This document shows, piece after piece, positions 41,998 through 52,131 of a stretch of DNA of 64,000 nucleotides. Position 1 is the stretch's first letter, and each line of letters starts with the position of its first letter. Source of the DNA: Streptomyces cyanogenus (GTDB lineage: Bacteria > Actinomycetota > Actinomycetes > Streptomycetales > Streptomycetaceae); contig NZ_CP071839.1 in NCBI RefSeq assembly GCF_017526105.1, positions 744,001 through 808,000 on the forward strand, in the 5' to 3' direction. Under the pieces are notes generated by a model. It was not told the DNA's origin and did not search any database. It saw only the letters and a list, made by a program, of their open reading frames with translations. Both the position numbers and the translations under genes were made by a program.

Positions 41998-43494
41998 CTA
42001 CGCCTGTGCGCTGCTGCCGTCTCCCCTGCCCCTCGGCTTGGGCAGGGCGAGCCTGATCTCCTCCCGCAACTGGTGGATCCTCGGGTAGCCGGCGTACTCC
42101 GCGGTCAGCCGGTACATCTGCCGCAGCCGGTCCCAGGTGCGCCGGGAGGAGTTCGAGCCCATCGACATCAGGGCCAGCCGTGCGTAGCGGTCGGCCTGTT
42201 CGGGGTCGTCGGCGATGAAGCAGGCCGAGGCCATGGAGAGATGGTCGAAGATCTTCGACCGCTCCCGGCCGTCGACGCGCAGGGCGAGGGCCTTCTCCGC
42301 GTAGTACTGCGCGTGCGCGGCCGCACCCGGGTCGAACTCCGCGAGCGTGCGGTAGGCGAGGGCCTGCATGCCGTACAGGTCCTCGTCCTTGAAGGTCTGC
42401 ATCCATTCCGGCGGTTCCACGTCCTGGCGGTCGGAGACGAAGAGGTCCTCCGCCTGCCCGAGCGTGCGGCGCATCGCCTGGCCCTTGCCCATCGAGGCCT
42501 GCGCCCAGGCCTCGATGGTGTGGAACATCGCCTTCGTGCGCGGCTGCAGGCGGTCGCCGGCGCCGGACTGGGCGAGCTTCATCAGGTCCAGGGCGTCGTC
42601 GGGCCGGCCGAGGTGCACCATCTGCCGGGCCGCCCGGGACAGCGCCTCACCGGCGCGCGGGCGGTCCCCGCCCTCTCTGGCGGCGTGGGCGGCGATGACG
42701 AAGTACTTCTGCGCCGTGGGCTCCAGGCCGACGTCGTGCGACATCCAGCCCGCGAGGACGGCCAGGTTGGCGGCGACGCCCCACAAGCGCCGCTGGAGAT
42801 GGGGGGGATGGTGGTAGGCGAGCATGCCGCCCACCTCGTTGAGCTGTCCCACGACCGCCTTGCGCTGCAGCCCGCCGCCACGGGCCGCGTCCCAGGCGCG
42901 GAACACCTCGACCGAGCGCTCCAGTTCCTCGATCTCCTGCGACCCGATGGGGGCGGCCTCGTAGCGGTCGAACCCGGCGGGGTCCGCGTGCAGGGGGTCG
43001 TCGAGGACAGGGGCGTCGGCCTTCAAGGCCGGGTCGGTGTGCAGCCATTCGTACATGGCGCTGCTGAGTGTGGATCCCGCGGCGAGCGCGGCACCCGCGC
43101 CCACCAAGCCGCGTCGGTTGAGCATGAGGTCCATTCCCGTGAATTCGGTGAGGACCGCGGCGGTCCGTTCGGGCGCCCACGGCACACCTTCGGGATGTTC
43201 CTCGATCCCGTCGACCTGCCGTCTTCCCGCACGCCCGTGCCGCACCAGACCGAGGTCCTCGATGGTCACGACACGGCCGAGACGCTCGGTGAACAGAGCC
43301 GCCAGCACCCGCGGTACCGGATCGCGCGGGATCTCTCCCGTGTCGATCCACCGCCGCACCCGGGAGGTGTCGGTCGACAGCTGGGGGTGGCCCATGGCCG
43401 CCGCCTGCCGGTTGACCAGTCTCGCGAGTTCGCCCTTCGACCAGCCGGCCAGGCCGAACAGGTCCGCCAGTCGGGTGTTGGGTTGTCCGCTCAC
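41998..43494 (-). CDS. NsdA-like negative regulator of differentiation (TPR protein)
   Basis: A 498-residue cytoplasmic protein. The N-terminal part MSGQPNTRLADLFGLAGWSK and STDTSRVRRWIDTGEIPRDP resembles a helix-turn-helix-like module; the middle (VPWAPERTAAVLTEFTGMDL) links to a long helical repeat region (about 175-480) with QMVHLGRPDDALDLMKLAQS and FIADDPEQADRYARLALMSM. From memory the N-terminus is very close to Streptomyces NsdA, which represses development and antibiotic production. The usual nsdA neighbours (amtB, glnK, ftsY) are absent, so a paralogue is possible. Divergent from a phosphotransferase-like gene. Confidence 0.75.
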   Translation of the reverse strand: MSGQPNTRLADLFGLAGWSKGELARLVNRQAAAMGHPQLSTDTSRVRRWIDTGEIPRDPVPRVLAALFTERLGRVVTIEDLGLVRHGRAGRRQVDGIEEHPEGVPWAPERTAAVLTEFTGMDLMLNRRGLVGAGAALAAGSTLSSAMYEWLHTDPALKADAPVLDDPLHADPAGFDRYEAAPIGSQEIEELERSVEVFRAWDAARGGGLQRKAVVGQLNEVGGMLAYHHPPHLQRRLWGVAANLAVLAGWMSHDVGLEPTAQKYFVIAAHAAREGGDRPRAGEALSRAARQMVHLGRPDDALDLMKLAQSGAGDRLQPRTKAMFHTIEAWAQASMGKGQAMRRTLGQAEDLFVSDRQDVEPPEWMQTFKDEDLYGMQALAYRTLAEFDPGAAAHAQYYAEKALALRVDGRERSKIFDHLSMASACFIADDPEQADRYARLALMSMGSNSSRRTWDRLRQMYRLTAEYAGYPRIHQLREEIRLALPKPRGRGDGSSAQA

Positions 43495-43554
43495 GTAAGC
43501 CCCCAGGTTCTCGGCTGAGTTGACAGTAGCCCGGTGGAGGTTGCCGGGCGACTA

Positions 43555-43584
43555 TTCGCCAGGGTTCGCCAGGGTCCGCCAGAT
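43555..43584. promoter_or_regulatory. 10-bp iterons in the divergent region
   Basis: TTCGCCAGGG occurs twice back to back (43555-43574), then TCCGCCAGAT (43575-43584). A separate 9-bp dyad CCGGGCACA/TGTGCCCGG spans 43684-43711. Both lie between the NsdA-like and the phosphotransferase-like genes and may be regulator sites. Confidence 0.4.
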
Positions 43585-43782
43585 GGTGTGCCACTGGCCA
43601 TCGGGTGTCAGGTAGGAACGCGCCACCCCGACCCGGTCGCCGCCCTCCGTGCGAGGGCGCGTGACGGCACTCGACGGCATATGCCGGGCACATTCCCCAG
43701 GGTGTGCCCGGGCGGCCGGGCCGGGTTGCGCGTGAGACGCACAGGCAGGCACTGCAGGCACACGAAGGGATCTGTATCTCCC

Positions 43783-44928
43783 ATGTACGCAGCATCGTCC
43801 TCCGTGTCCGCCCCGCCCCGGCCGCTGCGACCCCGCCCGGCGGGCGGCGGGCCGTACCTCGATCCGGCGGCGCGTCCGGGGAGTCCCGTGCTGGGTGCGG
43901 GCCGGCCCCGGCGGATCCCGGGGCAGCCCGGGACCCAACCGCTCAGCGGGAGACTCGACCTGTCCGGCCCCCAGGGAGCGCAGCTGCGCACCGCGCTCGC
44001 CGCGGTGCACCGGATCTGTCCGGAGTTCGCCCCGGTGCAGGTCCTGCGGCGCAGCGGACGGTCCGTCCTCCTCGTGGGGACGACGGGGCGCAGCACGGCC
44101 GTCGCGAAGTGTCTCCTGGACCACTCGCCCGCCTGGGTGGAGCGGAGCCGCCAGGAAATAGCCGCATACCGCTCGTTCGTCCGGCACCGGCCGCCGGTCC
44201 GGGTGCCGAGGCTGATCGCGGCGGACCCGGACAACTGCACGCTGGTGATCGAACGGATGCCCGGCCGGACCGCGGCGTTGCAGCGGCATCCGGTGGAGGC
44301 GCCGCCCCGCGCGGACATCCGGGCCGCGCTCGGCGCGATCTGCCGGGTGAACGCCTGGCGGCCCCCGGCGGGCACGTTCGACATGCCGCTGGACTACGCG
44401 GCCCGGATCTCCCGGTACCACGAACTGGGCCTACTCACCGACCGGGACCTCGGCGACCTGCAGAAGCTGCTGCACGGCATCGCGCACGAGGTGGGCCGGC
44501 ACGGCATGCTCCAGTTCTGCCACGGCGATGCCCTGCTCTCGAACCTCCTGCTGTCCCCGGCCGGTCCAGTGCTGGTGGACTGGGAGCACGCGGGCTGGTA
44601 CCTGCCGGGGTACGACCTGGCGACGCTGTGGCTGGTTCTCGGGGACGCTCCGGTGGCCCGGCGGCAGATCAGCCAGATCGCCCAGTCGGCGGGCCCGGCT
44701 TCCCGGGACGCCTTCCTGGTCAACCTGATGCTGCTGCTGACCCGGGAGATCCGTACGTACGAAACGGCCGTGCAGCGTTCGATGCACGAGGTGGCCCCGG
44801 CGGCACCGGGTACGGCCCACCCGGGTGCTGCGCCGTCCGGCGAGGAACAGCGCCTACTGCTCAGGCGGCTGCACGACGACTGCCAGATGGCCCGCAGGGC
44901 CGTCCGTGCGGCGGTCGGCACTCGCTGA
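43783..44928 (+). CDS. Aminoglycoside phosphotransferase-fold protein
   Basis: A 381-residue kinase-fold protein. The N-terminus (about 1-60) is Pro/Gly-rich and disordered. Lys in [13 protein letters not shown] is the ATP-binding residue, [13 protein letters not shown] is the catalytic loop (Asp and Asn present) and [20 protein letters not shown] gives the Mg-binding Asp. The C-terminus is helical ([20 protein letters not shown]). Similar Streptomyces proteins have no known substrate and are not shown to give resistance. The ATG at 43783 is followed by a normal fold; the ribosome site is weak. Confidence 0.85.
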   Translation: MYAASSSVSAPPRPLRPRPAGGGPYLDPAARPGSPVLGAGRPRRIPGQPGTQPLSGRLDLSGPQGAQLRTALAAVHRICPEFAPVQVLRRSGRSVLLVGTTGRSTAVAKCLLDHSPAWVERSRQEIAAYRSFVRHRPPVRVPRLIAADPDNCTLVIERMPGRTAALQRHPVEAPPRADIRAALGAICRVNAWRPPAGTFDMPLDYAARISRYHELGLLTDRDLGDLQKLLHGIAHEVGRHGMLQFCHGDALLSNLLLSPAGPVLVDWEHAGWYLPGYDLATLWLVLGDAPVARRQISQIAQSAGPASRDAFLVNLMLLLTREIRTYETAVQRSMHEVAPAAPGTAHPGAAPSGEEQRLLLRRLHDDCQMARRAVRAAVGTR

Positions 44929-44941
44929 CGGGGACGACGGC

Positions 44942-44976
44942 TCCGCGGTGCGCCCTGAGCGGCGGCGCACCGCGGA
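44942..44976 (+). terminator. Perfect 13-bp hairpin terminator
   Basis: TCCGCGGTGCGCC and GGCGCACCGCGGA pair exactly over 13 bases (nine-base loop), 13 bases after the stop of the phosphotransferase-like gene. Confidence 0.85.
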
Positions 44977-45106
44977 CCTTCGTGTGTGCCGGGACGGTGA
45001 GGGCCACTGGTGTACGCCAGTGACGCCCCGCAGGCCCGGGCACCGCCGCCGCGAAACTCGCCGGAAACCCTCCGTGACGTGGGAAGTCGTCTGGCTCACG
45101 GCATTA

Positions 45107-45135
45107 TTGACGGATCGTCGGCAAGCCGGTACCAC
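45107..45135 (+). promoter_or_regulatory. Candidate housekeeping promoter of the amidase gene
   Basis: TTGACG (45107-45112), 17 bases, then TACCAC (45130-45135) fits the loose SigHrdB pattern, 57 bases before the amidase start. Inferred only. Confidence 0.3.
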
Positions 45136-45192
45136 TGACCCAGCTCTGGCGCCGCACGCCCCGCCACGCTCCGCCCGTCACTGGAGGCCGCA

Positions 45193-47163
45193 TTGCGAGG
45201 ATCCGCCACCGACCCCACATCCACACCCGGTCACAGACGTCTGCGGCGGTGCGCCGTCCCGCTCGCCTCCGCGGCCCTGCTGCTGCCCCTGCTCGGGGCG
45301 GCCCCGGCTCCCACCGCCACGGATGCGGCCACGCACCGGCTCCAACAGGCGTTCGCCACGGCGGCGGCCGACTACCACGTGCCGCAGAGCGTGCTGCTGG
45401 CCGTCTCCTACCTCCAGTCCCGCTGGGACCGGCACGCCGGCGCGCCGAGTGTGACCGGTGGCTACGGCCCGATGCACCTCACCGACGCCCGGACCGCGAT
45501 CGCCGGCGCGGAGCACTTCGCGCACGCAACGGAGGACGCCCGCGGGGACACCGCCCGTGCCGCGCTGCACCCCGCCGCCGAGGCGCCGGCCGGGTCGGCG
45601 GTCCCGGCCCGTCTGAGGACGCTGCCGAAGGCCGCGGAGCTGACCGGCCTCCCGGCCGAGGAGCTGCGCACCGACCCGGCGGCGAACGTGGCCGGCGGTG
45701 CCGCTCTGCTCGCCGCCGCGCAGAAGGAGCTGGGCGAGCCGTTCAGCGCCGACCCGGCGCGGTGGTACGCGGCGGTGGCGCGGTTCTCCGGCGCCGACGA
45801 CCACGCGACGGCCGCCGCGTACGCCGACGACGTGTACGACGTGCTGCGCACGGGTGAGGAGCGCACCACGGACGACGGCCAGCTGGTGACCCTGGCCGCC
45901 CAGCCGGGGCTGACCGCCGACACCGCCCAGCTGCGCAGGGCCGGTCTGCGCACGCTGCCGACGGACGGCACCGAGTGCCCGAGGTCGGTGTCGTGCGAGT
46001 CGGTCCCGGCGCCCTACGCGGAGTTCGGGGGTGACGACTACGGCAACCACGACCTCGGCGACCGTCCGGCCTCGCAGAGCATCAGGTACATCGTCATCCA
46101 TGACACGGAGGGCGCCTGGGACGGGGTCATGAAGCTGATCCAGGACCCCACTTATGTGTCGTGGAACTACACGATTCGGTCCACCGACGGTCTGATCGCC
46201 CAGCACGTCAAGGCCAAGGACGTGGCCTGGCACGCGGGTAACTGGTACGTGAACGCCAAGTCGATCGGCATCGAACACGAGGGCTTCCTCGCCGCGCCGG
46301 ACGCCTGGTACACGGAGGCGATGTACCGGTCCTCGGCGCGGCTGGTGCGGTACCTGGCCCGGACGTACGGCATCCCGCTGGACCGGCAGCACATCCTGGG
46401 CCACGACAACGTGCCCGGGCCGACCGCCTCCACCATCCCGGGGATGCACACGGACCCGGGGCCGTACTGGGACTGGCGGCACTACTTCCGGCTGCTGGGG
46501 CAGCCTTTGCGGCGCACGGCGGGACCGCGCTCGGGCGTGGTGACGATCCTGCCGGACTACGACTCGAACCGGCCCGTGTACACCGGCTGCACCACCAGGG
46601 GCGAGCCGTGCACGGAGCACGGTTCCAGCGAGGTGCGGCTGTACACGGACCACGACGTGACCGCCCCGCTGGTCAGGGACATCGGTCTGAAGACCGAGCC
46701 GACGGACGGGGTGAACGATCTGTCCTCGCGGGTGTCCACCGGCCAGAGCTACGCGGTGGCCGACCGCTGGGGCGACTGGACGGCCATCTGGTACCTGGGC
46801 CAGAAGGCCTGGTTCCGGAACCCGCTGAAGGACCCGGCGGCCGTACCGGCGAAGGGGCTCGTGGTGAGGCCGCGGGACGGCCTGGCGAGCGTCCCGGTGT
46901 ACGGCCGGGCCTATCCGGAGAAGGAGGCCTACCCGGTGGACGTGCCCGCCCAGTCGGTGGTGCCGCTGCCCTACACGATTCCGGCCGGGCAGAAGTACGT
47001 GGTGGGTGACGAGGTGCCGGGCGAGTACTACTACGCGGTCACCTTCACCCCCGACTCGCACCGGGTCGTGGTGGGCGAGGACCTGTACTACGAGATCCAG
47101 TACGGCCACCGGGTCGCGTTCGTCCGGGCCGCGGACGTGACGCTCGAGGCAGCCGCCCGCTAG
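45193..47163 (+). CDS. Secreted N-acetylmuramoyl-L-alanine amidase
   Basis: A 656-residue secreted wall hydrolase. The basic N-terminus and hydrophobic stretch (residues 17-38, [20 protein letters not shown]) form the signal. A helical lysozyme-like part (about 45-220: [20 protein letters not shown]) precedes the Amidase_2 domain (about 280-440). The zinc ligands are His in [10 protein letters not shown], His in [13 protein letters not shown] and Asp after it; Glu is in [10 protein letters not shown] large C-terminal beta region (about 450-656) has repeated [22 protein letters not shown] SH3 strands. The start is TTG with GGAGG five bases upstream. Confidence 0.92.
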   Translation: MRGSATDPTSTPGHRRLRRCAVPLASAALLLPLLGAAPAPTATDAATHRLQQAFATAAADYHVPQSVLLAVSYLQSRWDRHAGAPSVTGGYGPMHLTDARTAIAGAEHFAHATEDARGDTARAALHPAAEAPAGSAVPARLRTLPKAAELTGLPAEELRTDPAANVAGGAALLAAAQKELGEPFSADPARWYAAVARFSGADDHATAAAYADDVYDVLRTGEERTTDDGQLVTLAAQPGLTADTAQLRRAGLRTLPTDGTECPRSVSCESVPAPYAEFGGDDYGNHDLGDRPASQSIRYIVIHDTEGAWDGVMKLIQDPTYVSWNYTIRSTDGLIAQHVKAKDVAWHAGNWYVNAKSIGIEHEGFLAAPDAWYTEAMYRSSARLVRYLARTYGIPLDRQHILGHDNVPGPTASTIPGMHTDPGPYWDWRHYFRLLGQPLRRTAGPRSGVVTILPDYDSNRPVYTGCTTRGEPCTEHGSSEVRLYTDHDVTAPLVRDIGLKTEPTDGVNDLSSRVSTGQSYAVADRWGDWTAIWYLGQKAWFRNPLKDPAAVPAKGLVVRPRDGLASVPVYGRAYPEKEAYPVDVPAQSVVPLPYTIPAGQKYVVGDEVPGEYYYAVTFTPDSHRVVVGEDLYYEIQYGHRVAFVRAADVTLEAAAR

Positions 47164-47188
47164 CCCGGCCTCAGGTGCCTCGGGTGCC

Positions 47189-47686
47189 TCAGCCCTGCTG
47201 GAAAAGCTCCGCCGGGAGCGGCTTCAGCAGGGCGTACAGGTCGTCGGTGATGGGGCGGTCCCAGGCGGCGATGGTCACCAGGACGCCGTCGCTGCGGTCG
47301 AACTGGACGCAGGAGATCCGGCTCTCGGAGAGCTTCAGCCGGCGCACGATGAGCAGGTTGTCGCCCTGGAGCACCGGGGTGTCCTCGACGCCGACGACGG
47401 TGACCTCCTCGTCGTTCTCCAGTGCCAGGAGCAGCTGGCCCACCTCGAACGGGATCTCTCCCTCGGCGACCTCACGGGCGGGGGAGCCTTCCGGGAGGTT
47501 GCCGATGATCATGGCGGGGCCGCGTCCGCCGAACAGGTCGTAGCGCAGGAAGACGCCCTGGCAGGTGCCGTCGGGGGCGGGGAGCAGGCCCGCGCCGAGG
47601 TTGCCCGGCCAGTCGCCCGGGTCCATGGCCAGCACGTCGAAGTCGGGTCCGGCAGGGGTCGCGCTGCGGCGGCGGAGGAACGACAT
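47189..47686 (-). CDS. Conserved hypothetical protein
   Basis: A 165-residue soluble protein starting MSFLRRRSATPAGPDFDVLA. The middle is beta-rich (GQLLLALENDEEVTVVGVED and RRLKLSESRISCVQFDRSDG), the end LYALLKPLPAELFQQG. There is no signal, membrane segment or catalytic motif. Conserved in streptomycetes by memory, function unknown. It converges with the amidase gene. Confidence 0.65.
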   Translation of the reverse strand: MSFLRRRSATPAGPDFDVLAMDPGDWPGNLGAGLLPAPDGTCQGVFLRYDLFGGRGPAMIIGNLPEGSPAREVAEGEIPFEVGQLLLALENDEEVTVVGVEDTPVLQGDNLLIVRRLKLSESRISCVQFDRSDGVLVTIAAWDRPITDDLYALLKPLPAELFQQG

Positions 47687-47736
47687 GCGGCCATGGTACG
47701 TGGGCTACGACGGAAGTGCCGTGACGGGGTGCGCGA

Positions 47737-49206
47737 TCATCGGTGGGTCGGTTGTGGCTGGTCGTTCCGCCGGGTTCCCGGGCCGTAGCTCAAGGGGCAG
47801 CTGGTCAGCAACGTGGCCGGGGCCGCGTCGGGCGGGCGCGGGACCGTGCGGTCGGGCGGTGGGGCGCCGTGCCCCGCGATCCAGCGTTCCAGGGCCTCGA
47901 AGGCCGAACGGTGGCAGGGCACCATCGGGCGGAGCCGGTCGGGGAAGGCGTCGGCCAGGGAGTCGGTGTGGGTGCCGTCCTCGATGCGGTAGTAGCGCAG
48001 CAGGGAGCCGCGGCCGGCCTCGCGGATCATACGGGCGTAGACGTCGGCGTCCCGGCCGATCGGCAGCAGCACGTCGAGGGTGCCCTGGAGGGTGATCAGG
48101 GGTTTGCCGATGCGTCCGGTCAGGGCGATGCGGTCGACCGCCCGGTGGACGGCGGCGGGCCGGGCCGCGTAGTCGTAGTCGGCGTCGCAGGCGGGGGTGC
48201 CGGAGGCGCAGTACGGGGTGCCGGCCTCGGTGGCGCCGTCGTAGCCGGGGTCGACCTCCTCGCGGTAGATGCGCTGGGTGAGGTCCCAGTAGACCTGGTG
48301 GTGGTAGGGCCACAGGAACTCGGAGCCGGCCGGGAAGCCGGCCCGGTGCAGGGCCGCCGCGGCCTCGGCGGCTCCGGATCCGCCGGCGGCGTAGGCGGGG
48401 TAGTGGCGCAGGGCGGCCGGCAGGAAGGTGAGCAGGTTGGGGCCGTCCGAGCGCCAGAGGGTGCCCTCCCAGTCGACTCCGCCGTCGTACAGCTCGGGAT
48501 GGTGTTCCAACTGCCAGCGCACCAGGTAGCCGCCGTTGGACATGCCGGTGGCGAGGGTGCGGGCGGGGGGCCGGTGGTAGCGCTGGGTGACGACCGTGCG
48601 GGCGGCACGGGTGAGCTGGGTGAGGCGGGCGTTCCATTCGGCGATGGCGTCGCCGGGCCGGTGGCCGTCGCGGTGGAAGGCCGTGCCCGTGTTGCCCTTG
48701 TCGGTGGCGGCGTAGGCGTAGCCGCGGGCGAGCACCCAGTCGGCGATCGCCCGGTCGTTCGCGTACTGCTCGCGGTTGCCCGGGGTGCCGGTGACCACCA
48801 GGCCGCCGTTCCAGCGGTCGGGCAGCCGGATGACGAACTGGGAGTCGTGGTGCCAGCCGTGGTCGGTGTTGGTGGCCGAGGTGTCCGGGAAGTAGCCGTC
48901 GATCTGGATGCCGGGGGCGCCCGTGGGCGTGGGCAGGTCCTTGGGGGTGAGCCCCGCGTAGTCGGCCGGGTCGGTGTGGCCGGAGGACACGGTCCCGGCG
49001 GTGGTCAGCTCGTCCAGGCAGTCGGCCTGCTGGTGTGCGGCGCCGGGCACGTGCAGCCGGGCGCGGCCGGCGCAGTGGGCGTCCGGTGTCCCCGGGCCGG
49101 CGGGTGCCGCGGTGGCCGGGGTGGCCAGGAGCGAGCAGACGGCGGCGACCGAGAGCGCGCCCAGCGCGGTGCGCCGGGCGCGGTGTGGTGTGCGGTGCGG
49201 AAGCAT
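47737..49206 (-). CDS. Secreted alpha/beta hydrolase (esterase)
   Basis: A 489-residue secreted enzyme. The signal peptide is residues 1-34 (MLPHRTPHRARRTALGALSV... ATAAP). The nucleophile Ser is in LATGMSNGGYLVRWQLEHHP (GxSxG), Asp is in LPIGRDADVYA and His in YYRIEDGTHTDSLADAFPDR. The large lid region and Cys pairs resemble the tannase/feruloyl esterase and 3-hydroxybutyrate oligomer hydrolase families; which one is not clear. GGAGGAA stands before the ATG at 49206. It follows the other secreted esterase on the same strand. Confidence 0.8.
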   Translation of the reverse strand: MLPHRTPHRARRTALGALSVAAVCSLLATPATAAPAGPGTPDAHCAGRARLHVPGAAHQQADCLDELTTAGTVSSGHTDPADYAGLTPKDLPTPTGAPGIQIDGYFPDTSATNTDHGWHHDSQFVIRLPDRWNGGLVVTGTPGNREQYANDRAIADWVLARGYAYAATDKGNTGTAFHRDGHRPGDAIAEWNARLTQLTRAARTVVTQRYHRPPARTLATGMSNGGYLVRWQLEHHPELYDGGVDWEGTLWRSDGPNLLTFLPAALRHYPAYAAGGSGAAEAAAALHRAGFPAGSEFLWPYHHQVYWDLTQRIYREEVDPGYDGATEAGTPYCASGTPACDADYDYAARPAAVHRAVDRIALTGRIGKPLITLQGTLDVLLPIGRDADVYARMIREAGRGSLLRYYRIEDGTHTDSLADAFPDRLRPMVPCHRSAFEALERWIAGHGAPPPDRTVPRPPDAAPATLLTSCPLSYGPGTRRNDQPQPTHR

Positions 49207-49348
49207 GCGGTTCCTCCGGCGGGTTGGGGACGCGCTGGAGGTTAGGGGCGGTGTGGGGGTTCCGGACATGTGTGGAGCCGCCATGATGACGGCCCGTTAG
49301 GGGGCGTCGGCCACCATGGGGGCCCTGTTCGGTGCCCCCGGCTCACGG

Positions 49349-50599
49349 TCAGGGGCAGCCGGTGTCGGCGACGGTGAAGTAACCCGTGGGGGCTTCCTTC
49401 AGGGTGTGGGTGACGAACGTGTTGTACAGGCCCATGTTCTGGTGCGAGCCGTTGGCATAGGTGTAGCCGCCGCTGGTGGTGGCGCGGCCCGCCTGCACCT
49501 GGGCGTAGTTGCTCGCCGTCCAGCAGGCCGTGCTGCCGCCACCCGGGTCCGGGTCGCCCGGGCCGGTGGTGTCCAGGCCGAAGAACCGGGCGATCCAGCG
49601 GCTGGAGCAGACCGAGTCGAGGAAGTACGGGGCGCCGGTGCTCCCGCACTGTTCGCTGCCGGTGCCGGGGTCGACCGGGGTGCCGTGCCCGATGCCCGGG
49701 ACCCGGTCGACCTCGACGGCGACCGTGCCGTCGGCGGCCAGGTACTGGTCCTGCCGGGTGGCGTCCGGCCCGATGGTGGTGGTCCTGGTGGGCGTCTGGG
49801 ACAGGCCGTGCAGTGCGGTCCACTGGTCGCGCAGTTCGCCGGCGTTGCGCGGTACGACGGTGGTGTCCTGGTCGCCGTACCAGACGGCCGCGCGCGGCCA
49901 CGGCCCGGTGTACGCCGGGTGGGCGTCGCGCACCCGTTGGGCCCAGTCGGCCGGGCTGCGGTCGACGCCGGGGCTCATGCAGGTGTAGGGGCTGTTGTCC
50001 CGGGTGCAGTCGTAGGGCAGGCCGGCGACGACCGCGCCCGCCGAGAACACGTCGGGGTAGGTGGCGAGCATGACCGCGGTCATGGCGCCGCCGGCGGACA
50101 GGCCGGTGACGTAGACGCGCTGCGGGTCGGCGCCGTAGGCGGTGACGGCGTGGCTCACCATCTGCCGGACGGACAGGGCCTCGCCCTGGCCGCGCCGGTT
50201 GTCGGCGGCCTGGAACCAGTTGAAGCACTTGTTCGGGTTGTTGGCGGTGCCGGTCTCGGCGAGCACGAGCAGGAAGCCGTCCTGGTCGGCGAGTTGCGGG
50301 AGTCCCGAGTTGTCGGCGTAGACCTGGGCGCTCTGCGTGCAGCCGTGCAGGGCCACGACCACCGGCGGGTGGGCGGGAAGGGCCGTCGGGCGGTACACGT
50401 ACATGGTGAGGGCGCCCGGGTCGGACCCGAAGCCGGTCACCCTGGTGAGCGTGACGGCGGCGCGGGCTTCGGGTGCGGGGCCGGCGAGTGCGGTGCCGAT
50501 GACGACGGCGAGTACGGCCAGGACGCGCGGTGTCAGGCGGGGTAGCAGGCGGGCACGTGGCCGTGCTCCGGGTGCCCTGCGGAACGGGGGCAGTGACAT
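49349..50599 (-). CDS. Secreted PHB-depolymerase-type esterase with C-terminal binding module
   Basis: A 416-residue secreted enzyme. The signal peptide ends near residue 47 (PAPEARAAVTL). The catalytic domain has the oxyanion VVVALHGCTQSAQVYADNSG, nucleophile in VYVTGLSAGGAMTAVMLATY, Asp in AVWYGDQDTTVVP and His in PGIGHGTPVDPG. A Gly/Asp/Pro linker precedes a C-terminal domain (about 360-416: ACWTASNYAQVQAGRATTSG) seen on depolymerases and chitin/xylan-active enzymes. LpqC-like feruloyl or acetylxylan esterase is as likely as PHB depolymerase. AAGGAG stands before the ATG at 50599. Confidence 0.9.
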   Translation of the reverse strand: MSLPPFRRAPGARPRARLLPRLTPRVLAVLAVVIGTALAGPAPEARAAVTLTRVTGFGSDPGALTMYVYRPTALPAHPPVVVALHGCTQSAQVYADNSGLPQLADQDGFLLVLAETGTANNPNKCFNWFQAADNRRGQGEALSVRQMVSHAVTAYGADPQRVYVTGLSAGGAMTAVMLATYPDVFSAGAVVAGLPYDCTRDNSPYTCMSPGVDRSPADWAQRVRDAHPAYTGPWPRAAVWYGDQDTTVVPRNAGELRDQWTALHGLSQTPTRTTTIGPDATRQDQYLAADGTVAVEVDRVPGIGHGTPVDPGTGSEQCGSTGAPYFLDSVCSSRWIARFFGLDTTGPGDPDPGGGSTACWTASNYAQVQAGRATTSGGYTYANGSHQNMGLYNTFVTHTLKEAPTGYFTVADTGCP

Positions 50600-50796
50600 G
50601 GCGGCTCCTTGGGTGGACACACGGTCCCGGCCGCTCCCGCGCGCGGGCGGCGCCTGGAGCACCGGGGTGGCGGAACCATAGGTTCGGGTGTGTCCGGGCA
50701 CCATGGCGCCGTGCCCCACAGCCGTCGGAGCCTCAGTCGGCACCGGACGGATTGCGGAGCACCGTTCGGTCTGCTACGCCCCCCGGCTGCCGGATC

Positions 50797-51699
50797 TCAC
50801 TCGTCCGGCGGGGCCGGCGGTACCACCGCGACCGGGCTCGCCGCGTGCAGCAGCACGGCCTGCGTGACCGAGCCCATCATGCGGGCCGGGGCGAGCAGCC
50901 GCCGCCGGTGCCGGCCGACCACGACCAGGTCGGCGTCCTTCGAGGCGGCGACCAGCAGGCCGGCCGCGTCGCCGGGCAGCGCCTCGGCGTCGGTGCGGAC
51001 CTCGGGGTGGCGCTCCCGGTGCGGGGCGAGGAAGCCCTCGGCCAGGGCACGGGTCTCGTTCTCCACGGCGTCCTGGTCGACGACGGGCGGCACCAGCTGG
51101 CCGGGCGCGGACCACGTCTGGACCGGCCACGGGTAGGCGGCGATCACCTGGAGCCTGGCGTCGCGCAGGGCGGCCTCGGTGAAGGCGAAGGAGAGGACGG
51201 CCTCGTCGGGGCTGTCGGCGTGCAGGCCGACGACCACCCGGGGCCCGGGCTCGGCGGGCCCCTCCCCGTGCACCTCGCGGCCGGGCCGGGGTACGACCAC
51301 CACCGGGCACTCGGCGTCCCGGGCGGCGGCGAGACCGTTGGAGCCGAGCAGGAGGCTGGCGAATCCGCCGCGCCCCCGGGAGCCGAGCACCAACAGCTGG
51401 GCCTCGCTGCCCAGTTCGGGCAGAACGGCACCCGGTACGCCCTCCACGGCGACGTACTCCACGGCCGGCTGCCCGGCGCGGTCCGCGAGCCGGGCGCGCA
51501 CCTCGTCCAGCACCGGGTCGCCCTCGGCCCCGGGCGGCCCGGCGACCAGGACGTCGGCCTGGCCCCAGGCGGCGTACTGCCGTACGTGCACCACCCGCAG
51601 CGGTGCCGCGCGGCGACGGGCGGCGTCCACGGCCCAGTCCAGGGCACGCAGGCTGTCCGCGGACCCGTCGACCGCGGCGACGACCGGCGCAGCGCTCAT
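50797..51699 (-). CDS. Tandem universal stress protein
   Basis: A 300-residue protein made of two UspA domains. Domain 1 (about 1-145) has PVVAAVDGSADSLRALDWAV and the ATP-binding signature LVLGSRGRGGFASLLLGSNG. Domain 2 (about 155-300) starts RVVVGLHADSPDEAVLSFAF and keeps VVGRHRRRLLAPARMMGSVT, where the GxGG glycines are degenerate, so only one site may bind ATP. Tandem Usp proteins respond to stress, hypoxia and development in actinomycetes. GGAGG lies upstream of the ATG at 51699. Confidence 0.92.
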   Translation of the reverse strand: MSAAPVVAAVDGSADSLRALDWAVDAARRRAAPLRVVHVRQYAAWGQADVLVAGPPGAEGDPVLDEVRARLADRAGQPAVEYVAVEGVPGAVLPELGSEAQLLVLGSRGRGGFASLLLGSNGLAAARDAECPVVVVPRPGREVHGEGPAEPGPRVVVGLHADSPDEAVLSFAFTEAALRDARLQVIAAYPWPVQTWSAPGQLVPPVVDQDAVENETRALAEGFLAPHRERHPEVRTDAEALPGDAAGLLVAASKDADLVVVGRHRRRLLAPARMMGSVTQAVLLHAASPVAVVPPAPPDE

Positions 51700-51850
51700 C
51701 TTCCTCACCTCCGGAACACGACCTTCCCCTTGTCGGGAGCCAGCCTCGCTCAGGCGGGACCCGGGCAGGGCACTCCTGGTCACGTGTCCGGAAATCCGTT
51801 GGCAACACCCCCGGTTCAGGTGAGATCCGGTACTGCCGCGGGGCGCGGCG

Positions 51851-52093
51851 TCAGGTGAGGTCGAACTCGCCCTCCCGCGCGCCGGAGACGAAGGCACCCC
51901 ACTCGGCCGGGGTGAAGATCAGGGACGGACTCTCCGGCCGGCCGCTGTTGCGCATCGCGATGAAGCCCTCGACAAAGGCGATCTGGACATCGCCCAGACC
52001 TCGGCTGCTGGACTGCCACTCCGCCTTGCTGAGATCCAGCTCCGGCTTGTCCCAGCCCGCGAGCGGGTGCTGCTGGGTGGTGGTCTCGGCCAC
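51851..52093 (-). CDS. DUF397 protein
   Basis: An 80-residue protein with LDLSKAEWQSSSRGLGDVQI, AFVEGFIAMRNSGRPESPSL and FTPAEWGAFVSGAREGEFDL, the complete DUF397 fold. Streptomycetes have dozens, usually next to an XRE regulator and an anti-sigma-like ATPase; the WhiJ/AbaA systems are the studied examples. No such partner is adjacent here, so it is an orphan. It has a perfect 16-bp palindrome upstream. Confidence 0.92.
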   Translation of the reverse strand: MAETTTQQHPLAGWDKPELDLSKAEWQSSSRGLGDVQIAFVEGFIAMRNSGRPESPSLIFTPAEWGAFVSGAREGEFDLT

Positions 52094-52131
52094 GTCCGTG
52101 CTCCTCCCGGTTCGTCGTCCGCGGGTCAGCC

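Noticed and set aside
44977..45192. Cyclic di-AMP riboswitch before the wall amidase
   Set aside because: Such riboswitches are common before Streptomyces wall hydrolases, but the conserved riboswitch core was not found in this leader.
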